From assembly GCF_019218265.1 (NCBI RefSeq), contig NZ_JAHUZE010000001.1, positions 62,001 through 126,000 on the forward strand: a stretch of 64,000 nucleotides of DNA. Direction: 5' to 3'. This DNA is from Maritimibacter dapengensis (GTDB taxonomy: Bacteria; Pseudomonadota; Alphaproteobacteria; Rhodobacterales; Rhodobacteraceae). This document shows, one piece after another, positions 26,401 to 34,696 of this stretch (within the stretch, counting starts at the first letter, position 1; the number at the start of each line of letters is the position of its first letter). The notes under the pieces are model-generated. The model searched no databases and was not told the DNA's origin. It saw only the letters and a list, made by a program, of their open reading frames with translations. Both the position numbers and the translations under genes were made by a program.

Positions 26401-26854
26401 TGCCGTGGCGGATCGCCTGCGGCCCGTGTTCCTGACCACGGCGACGACCGTGCTGGGCCTTCTCCCGCTCCTGTTCGAAGGGTCGCAACAGGCGCAATTC
26501 CTGAAGCCCACCGTGGTCACGCTGGTCTACGGGCTCGGGATGGGCTTTTTCCTCGTCCTGCTCGTGGTGCCTTCGATCCTCGCCATGCAGGAAGACGTGC
26601 GGCGGCAGACCTCGGCTCTCAAGCGCGCCTTGCGTGCAGGGCATCGCGCACCGCGTGCTGCGCGGCTCGTCGGGGGGGCGGCCTTTGCGATTTCTGCCCT
26701 GTTCGTCGCGACCCTGGGGTGGACCCTCGCCACCGGAAGCTTGCCGGGCGGGGTCGGCTCCATTTTCCTTGCATTGGGGCTTTTCCTGGCGGGCGCGGCG
26801 ATCATCAGCCTCGCAGCCTTCGCACTCGGCTGGCTACAGCGCCGCTCGGTCTAG
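23489..26854 (+). CDS. RND efflux transporter (AcrB/HAE-1-like superfamily)
   Basis: This 1121-aa inner-membrane proton-driven pump has the two large periplasmic loops and two bundles of transmembrane helices of the RND fold. Helix 4 carries ITLGIVVDDAIVVGEHADFRARR, the proton-relay Asp pair. A matching MVGIIINDSIVLVTTVDEY lies in the second half. Two additional hydrophobic segments (about residues 1050-1115) follow the usual twelfth helix, which is longer than the standard family. The gene overlaps the convergent downstream gene by 4 bp. Confidence 0.94.
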   Translation: MARQMRQGGMAGGILSYFTRHATVANLLFVLLVVAGLTAMPNLRAQFFPDVVVDDIRVTVTWDGAGAEDVDAGIIQVLEPTLLAIEGVDESTSRAREGRAYTRLEFEPGWDMAQALDDVETAVRSISNLPDDADDPVVSRGGWTDRVTDVVITGPVGVDQLARFADEMIARLFLEGVTRTSIVGLVAPQTVVEVTTADLMRYDLTMSQIAQAIAGETEANPAGNVSSGAARVRAGVAKRSAEEIAAIVLRSDLDGNTLTIGDVAQVRIEGVDRGRAFFVGQDPAMTISVARSEAGDAIGIQRSVEEVAAELVTTMPEGVSIDLVRSRAEFITGRLNILLDNGLTGLALVLVTLFLFLNARTALWVAAGIPVSMLAAVAIMYGFGLTINMISLFALIITLGIVVDDAIVVGEHADFRARRLGESPVEAAENAARRMFSPVFSATLTTIIAFFGLTFINGRFGEFIADVPFTVIAVLTASLIECFLILPNHMSHALTHTAKEHWYDWPSRQVNKGFRWFRDKVFRPLMVWIIRARYAVVGGAILLLATQAALFIRGDVPFRFFNAPEQGTITGNFALVNGATRSDTMDVLRALQASIDGVGQSLEAEHGTSPFTYVLAEIGGSSGRGLASAEDKDADLLGSVTIELIDADERPYSSFDVVSALQDATPDHPLLEEFTFRGGRFGPGGDALDVELLGADNEVLKAAAEALKTALGDFAEVSALEDSLAYDKEELVLELTPQGQALGFTISDIGQVLRHRLSGIEAATYPDGMRSASIRVELPEDELTLAFLERSRLRASEGVYVNLADVVSITSRQGFSAVNRENGLRVVEVTGDIDEDNAERAAEIQLALEDTILPQIAEDFGIDYNLAGLAEQESRFLGDALFGFILCIIGIYIVLAWIFSSWTRPLVVMSIIPFGLIGAIWGHAAWGLPLSMFSIVGLIGMVGIIINDSIVLVTTVDEYAEDRGIRPAIVDAVADRLRPVFLTTATTVLGLLPLLFEGSQQAQFLKPTVVTLVYGLGMGFFLVLLVVPSILAMQEDVRRQTSALKRALRAGHRAPRAARLVGGAAFAISALFVATLGWTLATGSLPGGVGSIFLALGLFLAGAAIISLAAFALGWLQRRSV

Positions 26855-27660
26855 TCGGCCCGCTCGATCGTATCGCAACCCTGCACATCGACCCCGCGCC
26901 CCGCACCAAGTACGGTGAATCGCATGTCAGCGGCCTCGACGTCGAATGGCTTGCCGTCCGGGGCGACAAGGTCGGCATAGACCGCAATCGGCCCCGCTTC
27001 GTCCCGGCCGCCGACCGCTTCCGATACCCACACGCCTGCATCTCTCGCCTCAAACACGACAGTCTCGCCTTGGGCGATCTGCGGCAGGTCGAGCACGGCG
27101 TGAACGCGGACACCGTCCGAGATGTTCTCGACCTCGCAGGCGACCGATGCGACGCCCGCTTCGGCTTCCGTATCCGGGCGGAGTTCAAGTGCGCGCAGGA
27201 TCGCTGCTGAAGGTTGCGTCAGGTCGGCGGGCAGGGTGGCGTCCAGCGTTTCGTTCACGGGGACGCAGATGTGTTCGCAGATACCCAGAAGCAGTTCGGC
27301 AGACAGCGTGACGTCCTCGCCCGCCACTTCCGGCGTCACCTCGATGGGAAGCAGCAGCTCTTCGCGATACCCGATCGTCGTCATGCCGCTCACGTCCAAA
27401 ACCTCCGGCACCGGCCAGTGATAGGCGACGGTCGCAAGGTTCTCGGACCCCGTCCAATCGAGCTCGGGCGGGATGCCCCCGTCGCCCGGCGCGCGCCAAT
27501 AGGTCTTCCACCCCGGCTCAAGCACGACGTGCAGCGCGGCCATGTGGTTGCCGTTCTCCATCCGCCAGCCGGTCAGGAGCGTAATCGACGCCTTTGGCAT
27601 TTCCGCCCAGACGGGCGCGGCCATCAAGGCAAGCACAATGGAGAGCAGGATTTTTCTCAT
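26851..27660 (-). CDS. Periplasmic DsbD-alpha-like thiol-disulfide protein
   Basis: This 269-aa protein starts MRKILLSIVLALMAAPVWA, a cleavable signal peptide. It resembles the N-terminal domain of DsbD (the family once called C-terminal thiol:disulfide interchange protein). The motif GICEHICVP has the two redox cysteines. Here the domain is free-standing, without the membrane DsbD core. It may receive electrons from a CcdA/ScsB-type partner elsewhere. It is transcribed convergently with the RND gene. Confidence 0.85.
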   Translation of the reverse strand: MRKILLSIVLALMAAPVWAEMPKASITLLTGWRMENGNHMAALHVVLEPGWKTYWRAPGDGGIPPELDWTGSENLATVAYHWPVPEVLDVSGMTTIGYREELLLPIEVTPEVAGEDVTLSAELLLGICEHICVPVNETLDATLPADLTQPSAAILRALELRPDTEAEAGVASVACEVENISDGVRVHAVLDLPQIAQGETVVFEARDAGVWVSEAVGGRDEAGPIAVYADLVAPDGKPFDVEAADMRFTVLGAGRGVDVQGCDTIERAD

Positions 27661-27772
27661 GACGCTTCCGATATAGCCGGGGGGTGCACAACAGGAAGTC
27701 ACATTCTCGCGTATTGCGCGCGAGATGCGCGGAACGCTTGCAATAGCGCAACAGCGTGCCCATCCTTGAACC

Positions 27773-28348
27773 ATGACCGACATCGACACGCCCCAGGACT
27801 TCACCGGAAAGCTGCTCATCGCGATGCCCGGAATGGGTGATCCCCGGTTCGAACATTCGGTGGTCTACCTCTGCGCTTACTCCGACGAAGGCGCGATGGG
27901 GCTGATCGTGAACAAGCGCGTGCCGGACATCACCCTCAACGATCTGCTGGAGCAGCTCGAGATTGTCGCGGGCAGCGGGAGCGACGGCATCGCCGTGCAT
28001 TTCGGCGGCCCGGTCGAGGGTGGGCGCGGCTTCGTCCTGCATACGCAGGATTACGAAGGCGCAGCAGGCACGCTGACCGTTACCCCGTCGATCTCCATGA
28101 CCGCGACGAAGGATATCCTCGAGGATATCGCGAAAGGCACCGGCCCGCAGCAGGCGCTGACCGCGCTGGGCTATGCGGGCTGGGGTCCGGGACAGTTGGA
28201 GGACGAGTTGCAGCAGAATGCATGGCTTACCGTCGATGCGGATGCGGCGATCATCTTTGATCCCGACAACGACACCAAATGGTCAAAGGCCCTGAAGAAG
28301 CTCGGAATCGACCCGCTGGTTCTGTCCGCCGAGGGCGGGCGGGCCTGA
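27773..28348 (+). CDS. yqgE: UPF0301/YqgE (AlgH) family protein
   Basis: This 191-aa protein of the YqgE/AlgH family has the characteristic GKLLIAMPGMGDPRFEHSVVYLC N terminus (described as spanning residues 9-30), AMGLIVNKRVPD, and HFGGPVEGGRGFVLHT near residue 82. The molecular function is not established. It is divergent from the DsbD-like gene across 112 bp, and a strong hairpin follows. Confidence 0.92.
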   Translation: MTDIDTPQDFTGKLLIAMPGMGDPRFEHSVVYLCAYSDEGAMGLIVNKRVPDITLNDLLEQLEIVAGSGSDGIAVHFGGPVEGGRGFVLHTQDYEGAAGTLTVTPSISMTATKDILEDIAKGTGPQQALTALGYAGWGPGQLEDELQQNAWLTVDADAAIIFDPDNDTKWSKALKKLGIDPLVLSAEGGRA

Positions 28349-28353
28349 CATCA

Positions 28354-28386
28354 CGCCCCGGACCGGGTCCGGGGCGCGCAATTTTA
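28354..28386. terminator. Intrinsic terminator between yqgE and thiolase
   Basis: An 11-bp perfect inverted repeat CGCCCCGGACC / GGTCCGGGGCG (28354-28364 and 28366-28376) is followed by CGCAATTTTAC. It lies in the 41-bp gap between the convergent yqgE and thiolase genes and probably terminates yqgE. Confidence 0.8.
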
Positions 28387-28389
28387 CAG

Positions 28390-29565
28390 TCAGATGCGTT
28401 CGATCGCGATGGCGATGCCCTGACCGCCGCCGATGCACATGGTGATGAGCGCCTTGCTCCCACCGATCCGCTCAAGCTCGTACATCGCCTTGACCGTGAT
28501 GATCGCGCCTGTCGCGCCGACCGGGTGGCCAAGTGCGATGGCGCCGCCGTTCGGGTTCACCTTGGCCGGGTCGAATTTCAACTCGTTCGACACGGCAAGC
28601 GCCTGTGCGGCGAAGGCTTCGTTCGATTCGATCACGTCGAAATCCTCGACGCCCAGCCCGGTCTTTTTCATCAGGTTCTGAACCGCCGGGATCGGACCGA
28701 TGCCCATGACCTCGGGGCGCACGCCCGCATGGGCGTAACCAAGCACGCGGAATTTCGGCGTCAGACCGGCCGCCTCGGCCGCTTCGGCACGGGCCAGAAC
28801 GATGGCCGCCGCACCGTCGTTGATGCCCGACGCGTTGCCCGCCGTGACGCTCCCGTCCTTCTGAAACGCCGGGCGCAGACCGGCGAGTGCTTCGGCCGAG
28901 GTCGCCTTGGGGTGCTCATCGGTGACGAATTCGACCGTCTCGCGCCGCGATTTCACCTCGACCGGTGTGATCTGCTCCGCGAAATACCCCGCTTCGATGG
29001 CCTTCGCCGCCCGCGACTGGCTTTCCAGCGCGAAGGCGTCCTGATCTTCCCGGCTGATCCCGCATTCCGAGGCCACGTTCTCGGCGGTGACGCCCATGTG
29101 CCCCGTGCCGAACGGGCAGTTCAAAGCGCCGAGCATCATGTCCTGCGCCTTGGCATCCCCCATCTTCTGACCCCAACGCGCGACCGGAAGCGCATAGGGC
29201 GAGCGGCTCATGCATTCCGCGCCCCCCGCCAGACCGAAATCGGCATCGCCCAGCATCAGGGACTGAACGACCGATACGATCGCCTGTGCGCCCGAACCGC
29301 AAAGCCGGTTCACGTTCATCGCGGGCGTCGTCTCCGGCACGCCCGCCTCCATCGCGGCAACACGCGACAGGTACATGTCGCGCGGTTCGGTGTTGATGAC
29401 ATGGCCATAGGCCACATGCCCGATCTGGCCGCCCTCGACCCCGGAACGCTCGAGCGCCGACTTGGCGACCGTCGCGCTAAGGGTGATTGGGGGCGTCCCG
29501 GCAAGGCTTCCGCCGAAAGTCCCGATAGCGGTTCTTGCCCCGCCCAGAATGACGATATCGCTCAT
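28390..29565 (-). CDS. Acetyl-CoA C-acetyltransferase / beta-ketothiolase
   Basis: This 391-aa thiolase carries all catalytic motifs: the nucleophile Cys89 in NVNRLCGSGAQA, the NEAFAAQ motif, GGAIALGHPVGATGA with its His, and the second Cys in CIGGGQG. It makes or cleaves acetoacetyl-CoA or longer 3-ketoacyl-CoAs. The chain-length preference cannot be told from sequence. I used ATG 29565 (MSDIVILGGARTAIG). It sits 73 bp downstream of the marR gene on the same strand, and no phbB or phbC is adjacent. Confidence 0.94.
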   Translation of the reverse strand: MSDIVILGGARTAIGTFGGSLAGTPPITLSATVAKSALERSGVEGGQIGHVAYGHVINTEPRDMYLSRVAAMEAGVPETTPAMNVNRLCGSGAQAIVSVVQSLMLGDADFGLAGGAECMSRSPYALPVARWGQKMGDAKAQDMMLGALNCPFGTGHMGVTAENVASECGISREDQDAFALESQSRAAKAIEAGYFAEQITPVEVKSRRETVEFVTDEHPKATSAEALAGLRPAFQKDGSVTAGNASGINDGAAAIVLARAEAAEAAGLTPKFRVLGYAHAGVRPEVMGIGPIPAVQNLMKKTGLGVEDFDVIESNEAFAAQALAVSNELKFDPAKVNPNGGAIALGHPVGATGAIITVKAMYELERIGGSKALITMCIGGGQGIAIAIERI

Positions 29566-29638
29566 GGTTGTTCTCTTCCTCCTGATGTGTCGCGCAAACC
29601 TGCCTCGGCCAGCGCCATTGTCCAACCCTGACGCCGTG

Positions 29639-30082
29639 TCAGGTTTCGGCTCGTGAATTGGTCGAGGCGGTCAGCTTGGACACGCCCCTCTCGAATGCTT
29701 CGAAGTCGTCTCCCAGAAGCGTGCGCAGTTTCTCGTCATAGGCCGAAGCGATGGGCGCAAGTGTCTCGATCATCTCGCGCCCGGCCTTCGTCAGCCGCAA
29801 TTCCACGAGCCGCCTGTCCGACTTGTTCTCGATCTTGGTGACGTAACCTGCCGCCTCGAGCTTCGACGCTGCCCGGCTGACCTTGGGTTTGTCCATCCCC
29901 ACCCGCCGCGTGATCTCGCGCACCGAAACGGCGTCTTCCTGGCTGAGATGCGCCACGACGCGCCATTCGGCGACGTTGATCCCGTAGCGCTCCCGGTAAT
30001 GATGCGAGAAGCCGCCCGACACCGCACGGGAAAGCTCGTTGAGTTTGTAGGGCAGGAAGCCCTCAAGTCTGAAGTTGGTCAA
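29639..30082 (-). CDS. MarR-family transcriptional regulator
   Basis: This 147-aa winged-helix regulator has VAEWRVVAHLSQED (near residue 38), a recognition region VREITRRVGMDKPKVSRAASKLEAAGY, and the wing ENKSDRRLVELRLT. The best start is TTG 30082, because AAGGGGG lies 5 bases upstream. It is divergent from the MFS transporter, with a CAAGCC/GGCTTG dyad between, and upstream of the thiolase on the same strand. It likely regulates one or both. Confidence 0.9.
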   Translation of the reverse strand: MTNFRLEGFLPYKLNELSRAVSGGFSHHYRERYGINVAEWRVVAHLSQEDAVSVREITRRVGMDKPKVSRAASKLEAAGYVTKIENKSDRRLVELRLTKAGREMIETLAPIASAYDEKLRTLLGDDFEAFERGVSKLTASTNSRAET

Positions 30083-30133
30083 ATGCGCCCCCTTGGGAAA
30101 TCGCCCCACTATGCCGCAGGGCAGCGAACATGC

Positions 30134-30150
30134 CAAGCCGACCCGGCTTG
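30134..30150. promoter_or_regulatory. Candidate MarR operator dyad
   Basis: The inverted repeat CAAGCC-GACCC-GGCTTG lies in the 120-bp divergent region between marR and the MFS gene, 52 bp upstream of each start. Its size and place suit a MarR dimer, but this is inference from position only. Confidence 0.35.
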
Positions 30151-30202
30151 CACCCCTGCGCGTTTTCGGATCATGTGCCCGGACGTTCGCAGGGAGGGAA
30201 AG

Positions 30203-31393
30203 ATGCGCGCCGGAATCGTTACGCTCGTGGTCGCCTATGTGTTGAGCCAGTTCTACCGCGCGTTTCTCGCGGTGATGGCCCCGGTGCTGAATGCAGACAT
30301 CGGTGCCGCGCCCGAGGACCTCTCTAACGCCTCCGGCCTGTGGTTCCTCTCCTTTGCCGTCATGCAGATCCCCGTAGGCTGGCTCCTCGACAACGTCGGG
30401 CCGAAACGCACGGCTTCGGTCCTCTTCGCGCTGGGCGCGGGGGGTGGCGCGGCGGTCTTCGCGATGGCGCAGGGGCCGGGGCATGTGAGCCTCGCCATGA
30501 TCCTGATCGGGATCGGGTGTTCGCCCGTGCTCATGGCGAATTACTTCACCTTCGCCCGCGTGTTCGACCCAAAGGTGTTCGGCACACTCGCGGGTGTGGT
30601 GCTCGGCGTCGGCACCTTCGGCAACCTCGTGGCGTCCTACCCGATGGCCTGGGCGGTCGAGACGTTGGGCTGGCGCGAAACCATGTGGGTGCTCGCCGGG
30701 ATCAGCGTGGCAGTCGCCGCCGTCGCCGCCGTGCTGGTGCAGGATCCGCCTGCGCTCGAACACGAAGGTGGCGAGAAACCCAAAGGCTCGGTTCTCACGC
30801 TCCTCGCGTTGCCGGCGCTCTGGGCGATCTTCCCGCTCCAGATCGTCAACTACGCGCCGGCCGCCGCGCTGCGCGGGTTGTGGTCCGGCCCGTATCTCGA
30901 AGATGTCTATGGCCTCGCCCCGTCGGGGATCGGGTGGGTCACGCTGGTCATGGCGCTCGCCATGATCGCGGGGAACTTCCTCTACGGCCCGGCGGATCGC
31001 CTGTTCGGGACGCGGAAATGGGTGATCTTCGTCGGCAACGTGCTCTCGGGCCTGTCGCTTTTGGCGCTGTGGATGTTCCCGGCAAGCGGCGTGGTGCAGA
31101 CCACGGTCCTGCTCTCTGCCGTCGGCCTGTTCGGGGCGTCCTTCCCTCTCATCATGGCCCACGCGCGGGCCTTCTTCCCGGCGCATCTGACCGGGCAGGG
31201 CGTGACGCTCATCAACCTGATGGGGATCGGCGGGGTCTCGTTCTTCCAGTTTCTGTCGGGCGCGGTCTATGGTGCGACGAAAGAGGGCGCGGCCAGCGTG
31301 ACCGCGCCCTACGAGGCGTTGTTCCTTCTGTTCGGCCTGCCGGTTCTGATCGGCTGCGCGATCTACCTGTTCAGCCGCGACAGCGTGAACTGA
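30203..31393 (+). CDS. Major facilitator superfamily transporter
   Basis: This 396-aa transporter has twelve predicted helices and the MFS signature region GWLLDNVGPKRTASV after helix 2. ATG 30203 follows a strong Shine-Dalgarno (AGGGAGGGA). The sequence resembles nitrate/oxalate-formate-like MFS carriers only in general form, and I cannot name the substrate. It is divergent from marR, which is a likely regulator, and ends 7 bp before the convergent helicase gene. Confidence 0.9.
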   Translation: MRAGIVTLVVAYVLSQFYRAFLAVMAPVLNADIGAAPEDLSNASGLWFLSFAVMQIPVGWLLDNVGPKRTASVLFALGAGGGAAVFAMAQGPGHVSLAMILIGIGCSPVLMANYFTFARVFDPKVFGTLAGVVLGVGTFGNLVASYPMAWAVETLGWRETMWVLAGISVAVAAVAAVLVQDPPALEHEGGEKPKGSVLTLLALPALWAIFPLQIVNYAPAAALRGLWSGPYLEDVYGLAPSGIGWVTLVMALAMIAGNFLYGPADRLFGTRKWVIFVGNVLSGLSLLALWMFPASGVVQTTVLLSAVGLFGASFPLIMAHARAFFPAHLTGQGVTLINLMGIGGVSFFQFLSGAVYGATKEGAASVTAPYEALFLLFGLPVLIGCAIYLFSRDSVN

Positions 31394-31399
31394 TCCGGC

Positions 31400-32713
31400 T
31401 CAGGCGGCCTTGCGACCGCGATTGCGCCGACGCTTCTGACCGCCGGGCTTGCCCTGACCTTGCGCGGACTTGGGCTTGGCACCGTGAGACTTGGGCTTGC
31501 CCTGACCGCCGCCGCGCGGGCCGCCACGCCCGCGACCACGTCCGCCGCCGCCACCGCCGCGTTTCGGCGGATCGACCTCTTCGGGCTGCTCGCCGCCGAG
31601 CACGGGAATGTCGATCTTCATCACTTTCTGGATCTGGCGCAAAAGCCCGATCTCTTCGCCTGTAACGAAGGCGATGGCATCCCCATCCGCGCCCGCGCGC
31701 GCCGTGCGCCCGATGCGGTGGACATAATTCTCGGGCACTTCAGGCAGGTCGAAGTTGAACACGTGGCTCACACCCGGAATGTCGATGCCGCGCGCGGCCA
31801 CATCCGTGGCCACCAGCACATTCGCATCACCGTCGCGGAACGCCTTGAGCGCGCGTTCACGCTGCCCCTGGCTCTTGTTGCCGTGGATCGACACCGCGTC
31901 GAAGCCCTCGGCCACGAGCTGTTTCATCAGCCGTTCGCAGCCATGCTTGGTGCGTCCGAAGACAAGGCTCATGCCGCCCGGCTCATCCGCAAGGTACTGG
32001 ATCAGGAGACGCTGTTTGTCGGCCTTGTCCTGCGCCCAGTGGACGCCCTGGGTGATCTTGTCGGCGGCCTTGCCGGGGGCGGCGACCTGCACCTTCACCG
32101 GGTTGTGGAGATAGGCGCGGCTCAGTTCCTCCATCTGTTTCGGCATGGTGGCCGAGAACAGCATGGTCTGACGCGGCGTGCCAAGCTCGGGTGCGATCCG
32201 GCGCAGCGCATGGATGAACCCCATGTCGAGCATCTGGTCGGCCTCGTCGAGGACGAGGAACGTGGCCGTGTCGAGCCGCACCGCGCGCCGCTCCATCAGG
32301 TCGATGAGACGGCCCGGGGTGGCGACGAGGATATCGGTGCCGCGCGACAGGAATTGCACCTGCTTGTTGATCGACGCGCCGCCGACCACGGTGTTCACCT
32401 TGAGGTGCAGGCCGTGGACATAGGTTTTCAGGTTATCGGCGATCTGGTTGACCAGTTCGCGGGTCGGGGCGAGCACCAGCGCCTTGACGCCTTTGGCCAC
32501 GCGCTTGTCATGGCTGTGCATGATCTGCTGCACCAGCGGCAGGCCGAAGGCCGCCGTCTTGCCGGTGCCTGTCTGTGCGAGACCCATCACGTCCTTGCCC
32601 TCCAGCGCATGCGGGATGGCCTGCGCCTGAATCGGCGAGGGGGTCTCGTAACCCGCGGCCGAAATCGCCGCGAGCAGCTTCGGGTCGAGCCCGAGGTCTT
32701 TGAATGTCGTCAT
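31400..32713 (-). CDS. DEAD-box RNA helicase (RhlE-like)
   Basis: This 437-aa ATP-dependent RNA helicase has all core motifs: the Q motif (PSPIQAQAIP near residue 27), AQTGTGKTAAFG (motif I), PTRELVNQI, VLDEADQMLDMGF (motif II), SATMP (motif III), ATDVAARGID and YVHRIGRTARAG (motif VI). The C-terminal tail (about residues 385-437) is rich in Arg, Gly and Lys, typical for RNA binding. The start is ATG 32713. A long divergent region upstream may hold a cold- or growth-responsive leader. Confidence 0.95.
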   Translation of the reverse strand: MTTFKDLGLDPKLLAAISAAGYETPSPIQAQAIPHALEGKDVMGLAQTGTGKTAAFGLPLVQQIMHSHDKRVAKGVKALVLAPTRELVNQIADNLKTYVHGLHLKVNTVVGGASINKQVQFLSRGTDILVATPGRLIDLMERRAVRLDTATFLVLDEADQMLDMGFIHALRRIAPELGTPRQTMLFSATMPKQMEELSRAYLHNPVKVQVAAPGKAADKITQGVHWAQDKADKQRLLIQYLADEPGGMSLVFGRTKHGCERLMKQLVAEGFDAVSIHGNKSQGQRERALKAFRDGDANVLVATDVAARGIDIPGVSHVFNFDLPEVPENYVHRIGRTARAGADGDAIAFVTGEEIGLLRQIQKVMKIDIPVLGGEQPEEVDPPKRGGGGGGRGRGRGGPRGGGQGKPKSHGAKPKSAQGQGKPGGQKRRRNRGRKAA

Positions 32714-33078
32714 TATATCTTTCCGCGAGGCGCAAAGCCCCGCTCATCGGGCACGCGCCGCGTGCCTCTTCGCTTCGGGTCGCGCCTGAGCCTCATGCCG
32801 GGCTCATGCCCGTCACCGTCCGGCGCGTTGCCCCCCGCGTGAAATGGGAACTCTTTGGTGAGCGTCTGCTCGATCATCCAACCCTTGCCGGGATTATGCT
32901 TGTCGTTCTGACCGGCGGCGGCTCACGCGGCCGCATGTTGGATAGGGGCCATATCGGCTGTGCGGCATCGAAAGTCAACAAGGGCGTCATGACGATTGTT
33001 GATACCGCCGCCCCTTTCATCGCTGCCCGGAGTGCTGTATCAGCGCCCGCAAACTTGCACACCGCAAAGGAGAGCCAC
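32714..33078. other. Divergent intergenic region, helicase / asd
   Basis: This 365-bp gap separates two divergent genes and should carry promoters for both. No gene is supported. An in-frame extension of asd runs through it, but its codons look non-coding and the family start is at 33079. A nested dyad lies at 32975-33002. Confidence 0.5.
32975..33002. promoter_or_regulatory. Nested dyad upstream of asd
   Basis: TCAACA (32975-32980) pairs with TGTTGA (32997-33002) around the palindrome CGTCATGACG (32985-32994). It lies 77 bp upstream of asd and could be an operator. No regulator can be assigned. Confidence 0.3.
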
Positions 33079-34101
33079 ATGGGCTACAAGGTCGTCGTCT
33101 GCGGCGCCACGGGGAACGTGGGCCGCGAAATGCTGAACATCCTGGCCGAGCGCCAGTTCCCGGTCGACGAGGTCGCAGCACTCGCATCGCGCCGTTCGCT
33201 GGGAACCGAGGTGAGCTTTGGCGACAAGACGCTCAAGACCCAGGATCTCGACGCATTCGATTTCTCGGGCTGGGACATGGCGCTGTTCGCCATCGGCTCG
33301 GACGCCACGAAGAAATACGCGCCCATCGCGGCGAAGGCGGGCTGCGTCGTGATCGACAACTCGTCGCTCTATCGCTACGACCCGGACGTGCCGCTGATCG
33401 TGCCGGAATGTAACCCGGACGCGGTGCACGGCTATTCCAAGAAAAACATCATCGCCAACCCGAACTGTTCCACCGCGCAGATGGTCGTGGCGCTGAAGCC
33501 CTTGCACGAGCGCGCGAAGATCAAGCGCGTGGTGGTGTCGACCTACCAATCCGTGTCCGGCTCGGGCAAGGACGCGATGGACGAGCTGTGGAACCAGACC
33601 AAGGGCATGTTCGTGCCGGGGCAGGAGGTCGAACCTTCGGTCTACCCCAAGCAGATCGCCTTCAACGTGATTCCGCATATCGACGTGTTCCTGGATTCCG
33701 GCGACACCAAGGAAGAGTGGAAAATGGTGACGGAGACAAAAAAGATCGTCGATCCCGCCATCAAGGTCACCGCAACCTGCGTCCGCGTCCCGGTCTTCGT
33801 CGGCCACGCCGAGTCGATCAACATCGAGTTCGAGGACTTCCTCGATGAAGACGAAGCCCGCGAAATCCTGCGTCAGGCGCCCGGCATTCTCGTGGTCGAC
33901 AAGCGCGAGGACGGCGGCTACGTGACCCCGGTCGAAAGCGTCGGCGACTTCGCGACCTTCATCTCGCGCATCCGGCAGGACGTGACGATCGAGAACGGGC
34001 TGAACCTGTGGTGCGTGTCCGACAACCTGCGCAAGGGCGCAGCGCTGAACGCGGTTCAGATCGCCGAGCTTCTGGGCCGCGAGGTTCTGAAGAAGGGCTA
34101 A
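33079..34101 (+). CDS. asd: Aspartate-semialdehyde dehydrogenase
   Basis: Asd reduces beta-aspartyl phosphate to aspartate semialdehyde with NADPH, feeding lysine, diaminopimelate, threonine and methionine. The 340-aa protein has the Rossmann GATGNVGREML at residue 9, the nucleophile Cys130 in NPNCST, and QVSGSG-type STYQSVSGSGKDAMDEL. ATG 33079 follows AAAGGAGAG. It overlaps the convergent small gene by 4 bp. lysA, using the same pathway, lies at 47940. Confidence 0.96.
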   Translation: MGYKVVVCGATGNVGREMLNILAERQFPVDEVAALASRRSLGTEVSFGDKTLKTQDLDAFDFSGWDMALFAIGSDATKKYAPIAAKAGCVVIDNSSLYRYDPDVPLIVPECNPDAVHGYSKKNIIANPNCSTAQMVVALKPLHERAKIKRVVVSTYQSVSGSGKDAMDELWNQTKGMFVPGQEVEPSVYPKQIAFNVIPHIDVFLDSGDTKEEWKMVTETKKIVDPAIKVTATCVRVPVFVGHAESINIEFEDFLDEDEAREILRQAPGILVVDKREDGGYVTPVESVGDFATFISRIRQDVTIENGLNLWCVSDNLRKGAALNAVQIAELLGREVLKKG

Positions 34102-34577
34102 TCGTCCTCGATCAGACTGAAATCGTCGTCGCCTTCGGGGGAAACTCCGGCGGCGATGTCGTTCAGGACATGGTGCATCCGATGCGGATGGCCGGGCATG
34201 GGCGCGCGGAACTTGCGCACCAGGCGGCTGTAGGGAAACCCCAGCTCGGACGCCTTGCACATCCGCTTGCCTGTCGCGTCGTGGAGGGTGAGACCGCCGC
34301 CCGCAGGCACTATGCGAAAGCCGCGCCTGTCCAGCCGTGCGGAAAGATCGGACCTACTGACCGCCGAGGCCATGTCGGCAGAGAGGAGCCGCTGCAAGTG
34401 TGCGACGAGCGGCTCATCCGCCCGGTTGGGCGTCTTCGCGGACCTCGCGCGGCGTAGCTCTTTCTCGATCAGGTGTCGGACGATCTGACCGGGTGTCACG
34501 TCATGTTCCTGTGCGAGTGCGGCGAGGTCGCGTGCGAGGGCAGGGGGGACGGGAATCGTGAGCGTATCGAAAGCCAT
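34098..34577 (-). CDS. Hypothetical protein with ribbon-helix-helix-like N terminus
   Basis: This 159-aa protein starts MAFDTLTIPVPPALARDLAA. The first 50 residues (LTIPVPPALARDLAALAQEHDVTPGQIVRHLIEKEL) look like a CopG-type ribbon-helix-helix (strand, then two helices). The rest is basic, with SRLVRKFRAPMPGHPHRMHHVL, and ends with acidic DDDFSLIEDD. It may bind DNA. No toxin or partner gene is adjacent. It converges on asd with a 4-bp overlap. Confidence 0.7.
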   Translation of the reverse strand: MAFDTLTIPVPPALARDLAALAQEHDVTPGQIVRHLIEKELRRARSAKTPNRADEPLVAHLQRLLSADMASAVSRSDLSARLDRRGFRIVPAGGGLTLHDATGKRMCKASELGFPYSRLVRKFRAPMPGHPHRMHHVLNDIAAGVSPEGDDDFSLIEDD

Positions 34578-34696
34578 GAGCGATCCTCGCCCAGCTTGGT
34601 TAAGCATCGGTGAAGAAGCGCCGATCTCCCGATCGCCCCTATCGCCCGCGCAGACCCCACGCTAGCGTGCCCCCATTAAAAGAGAGGACCCCGACC

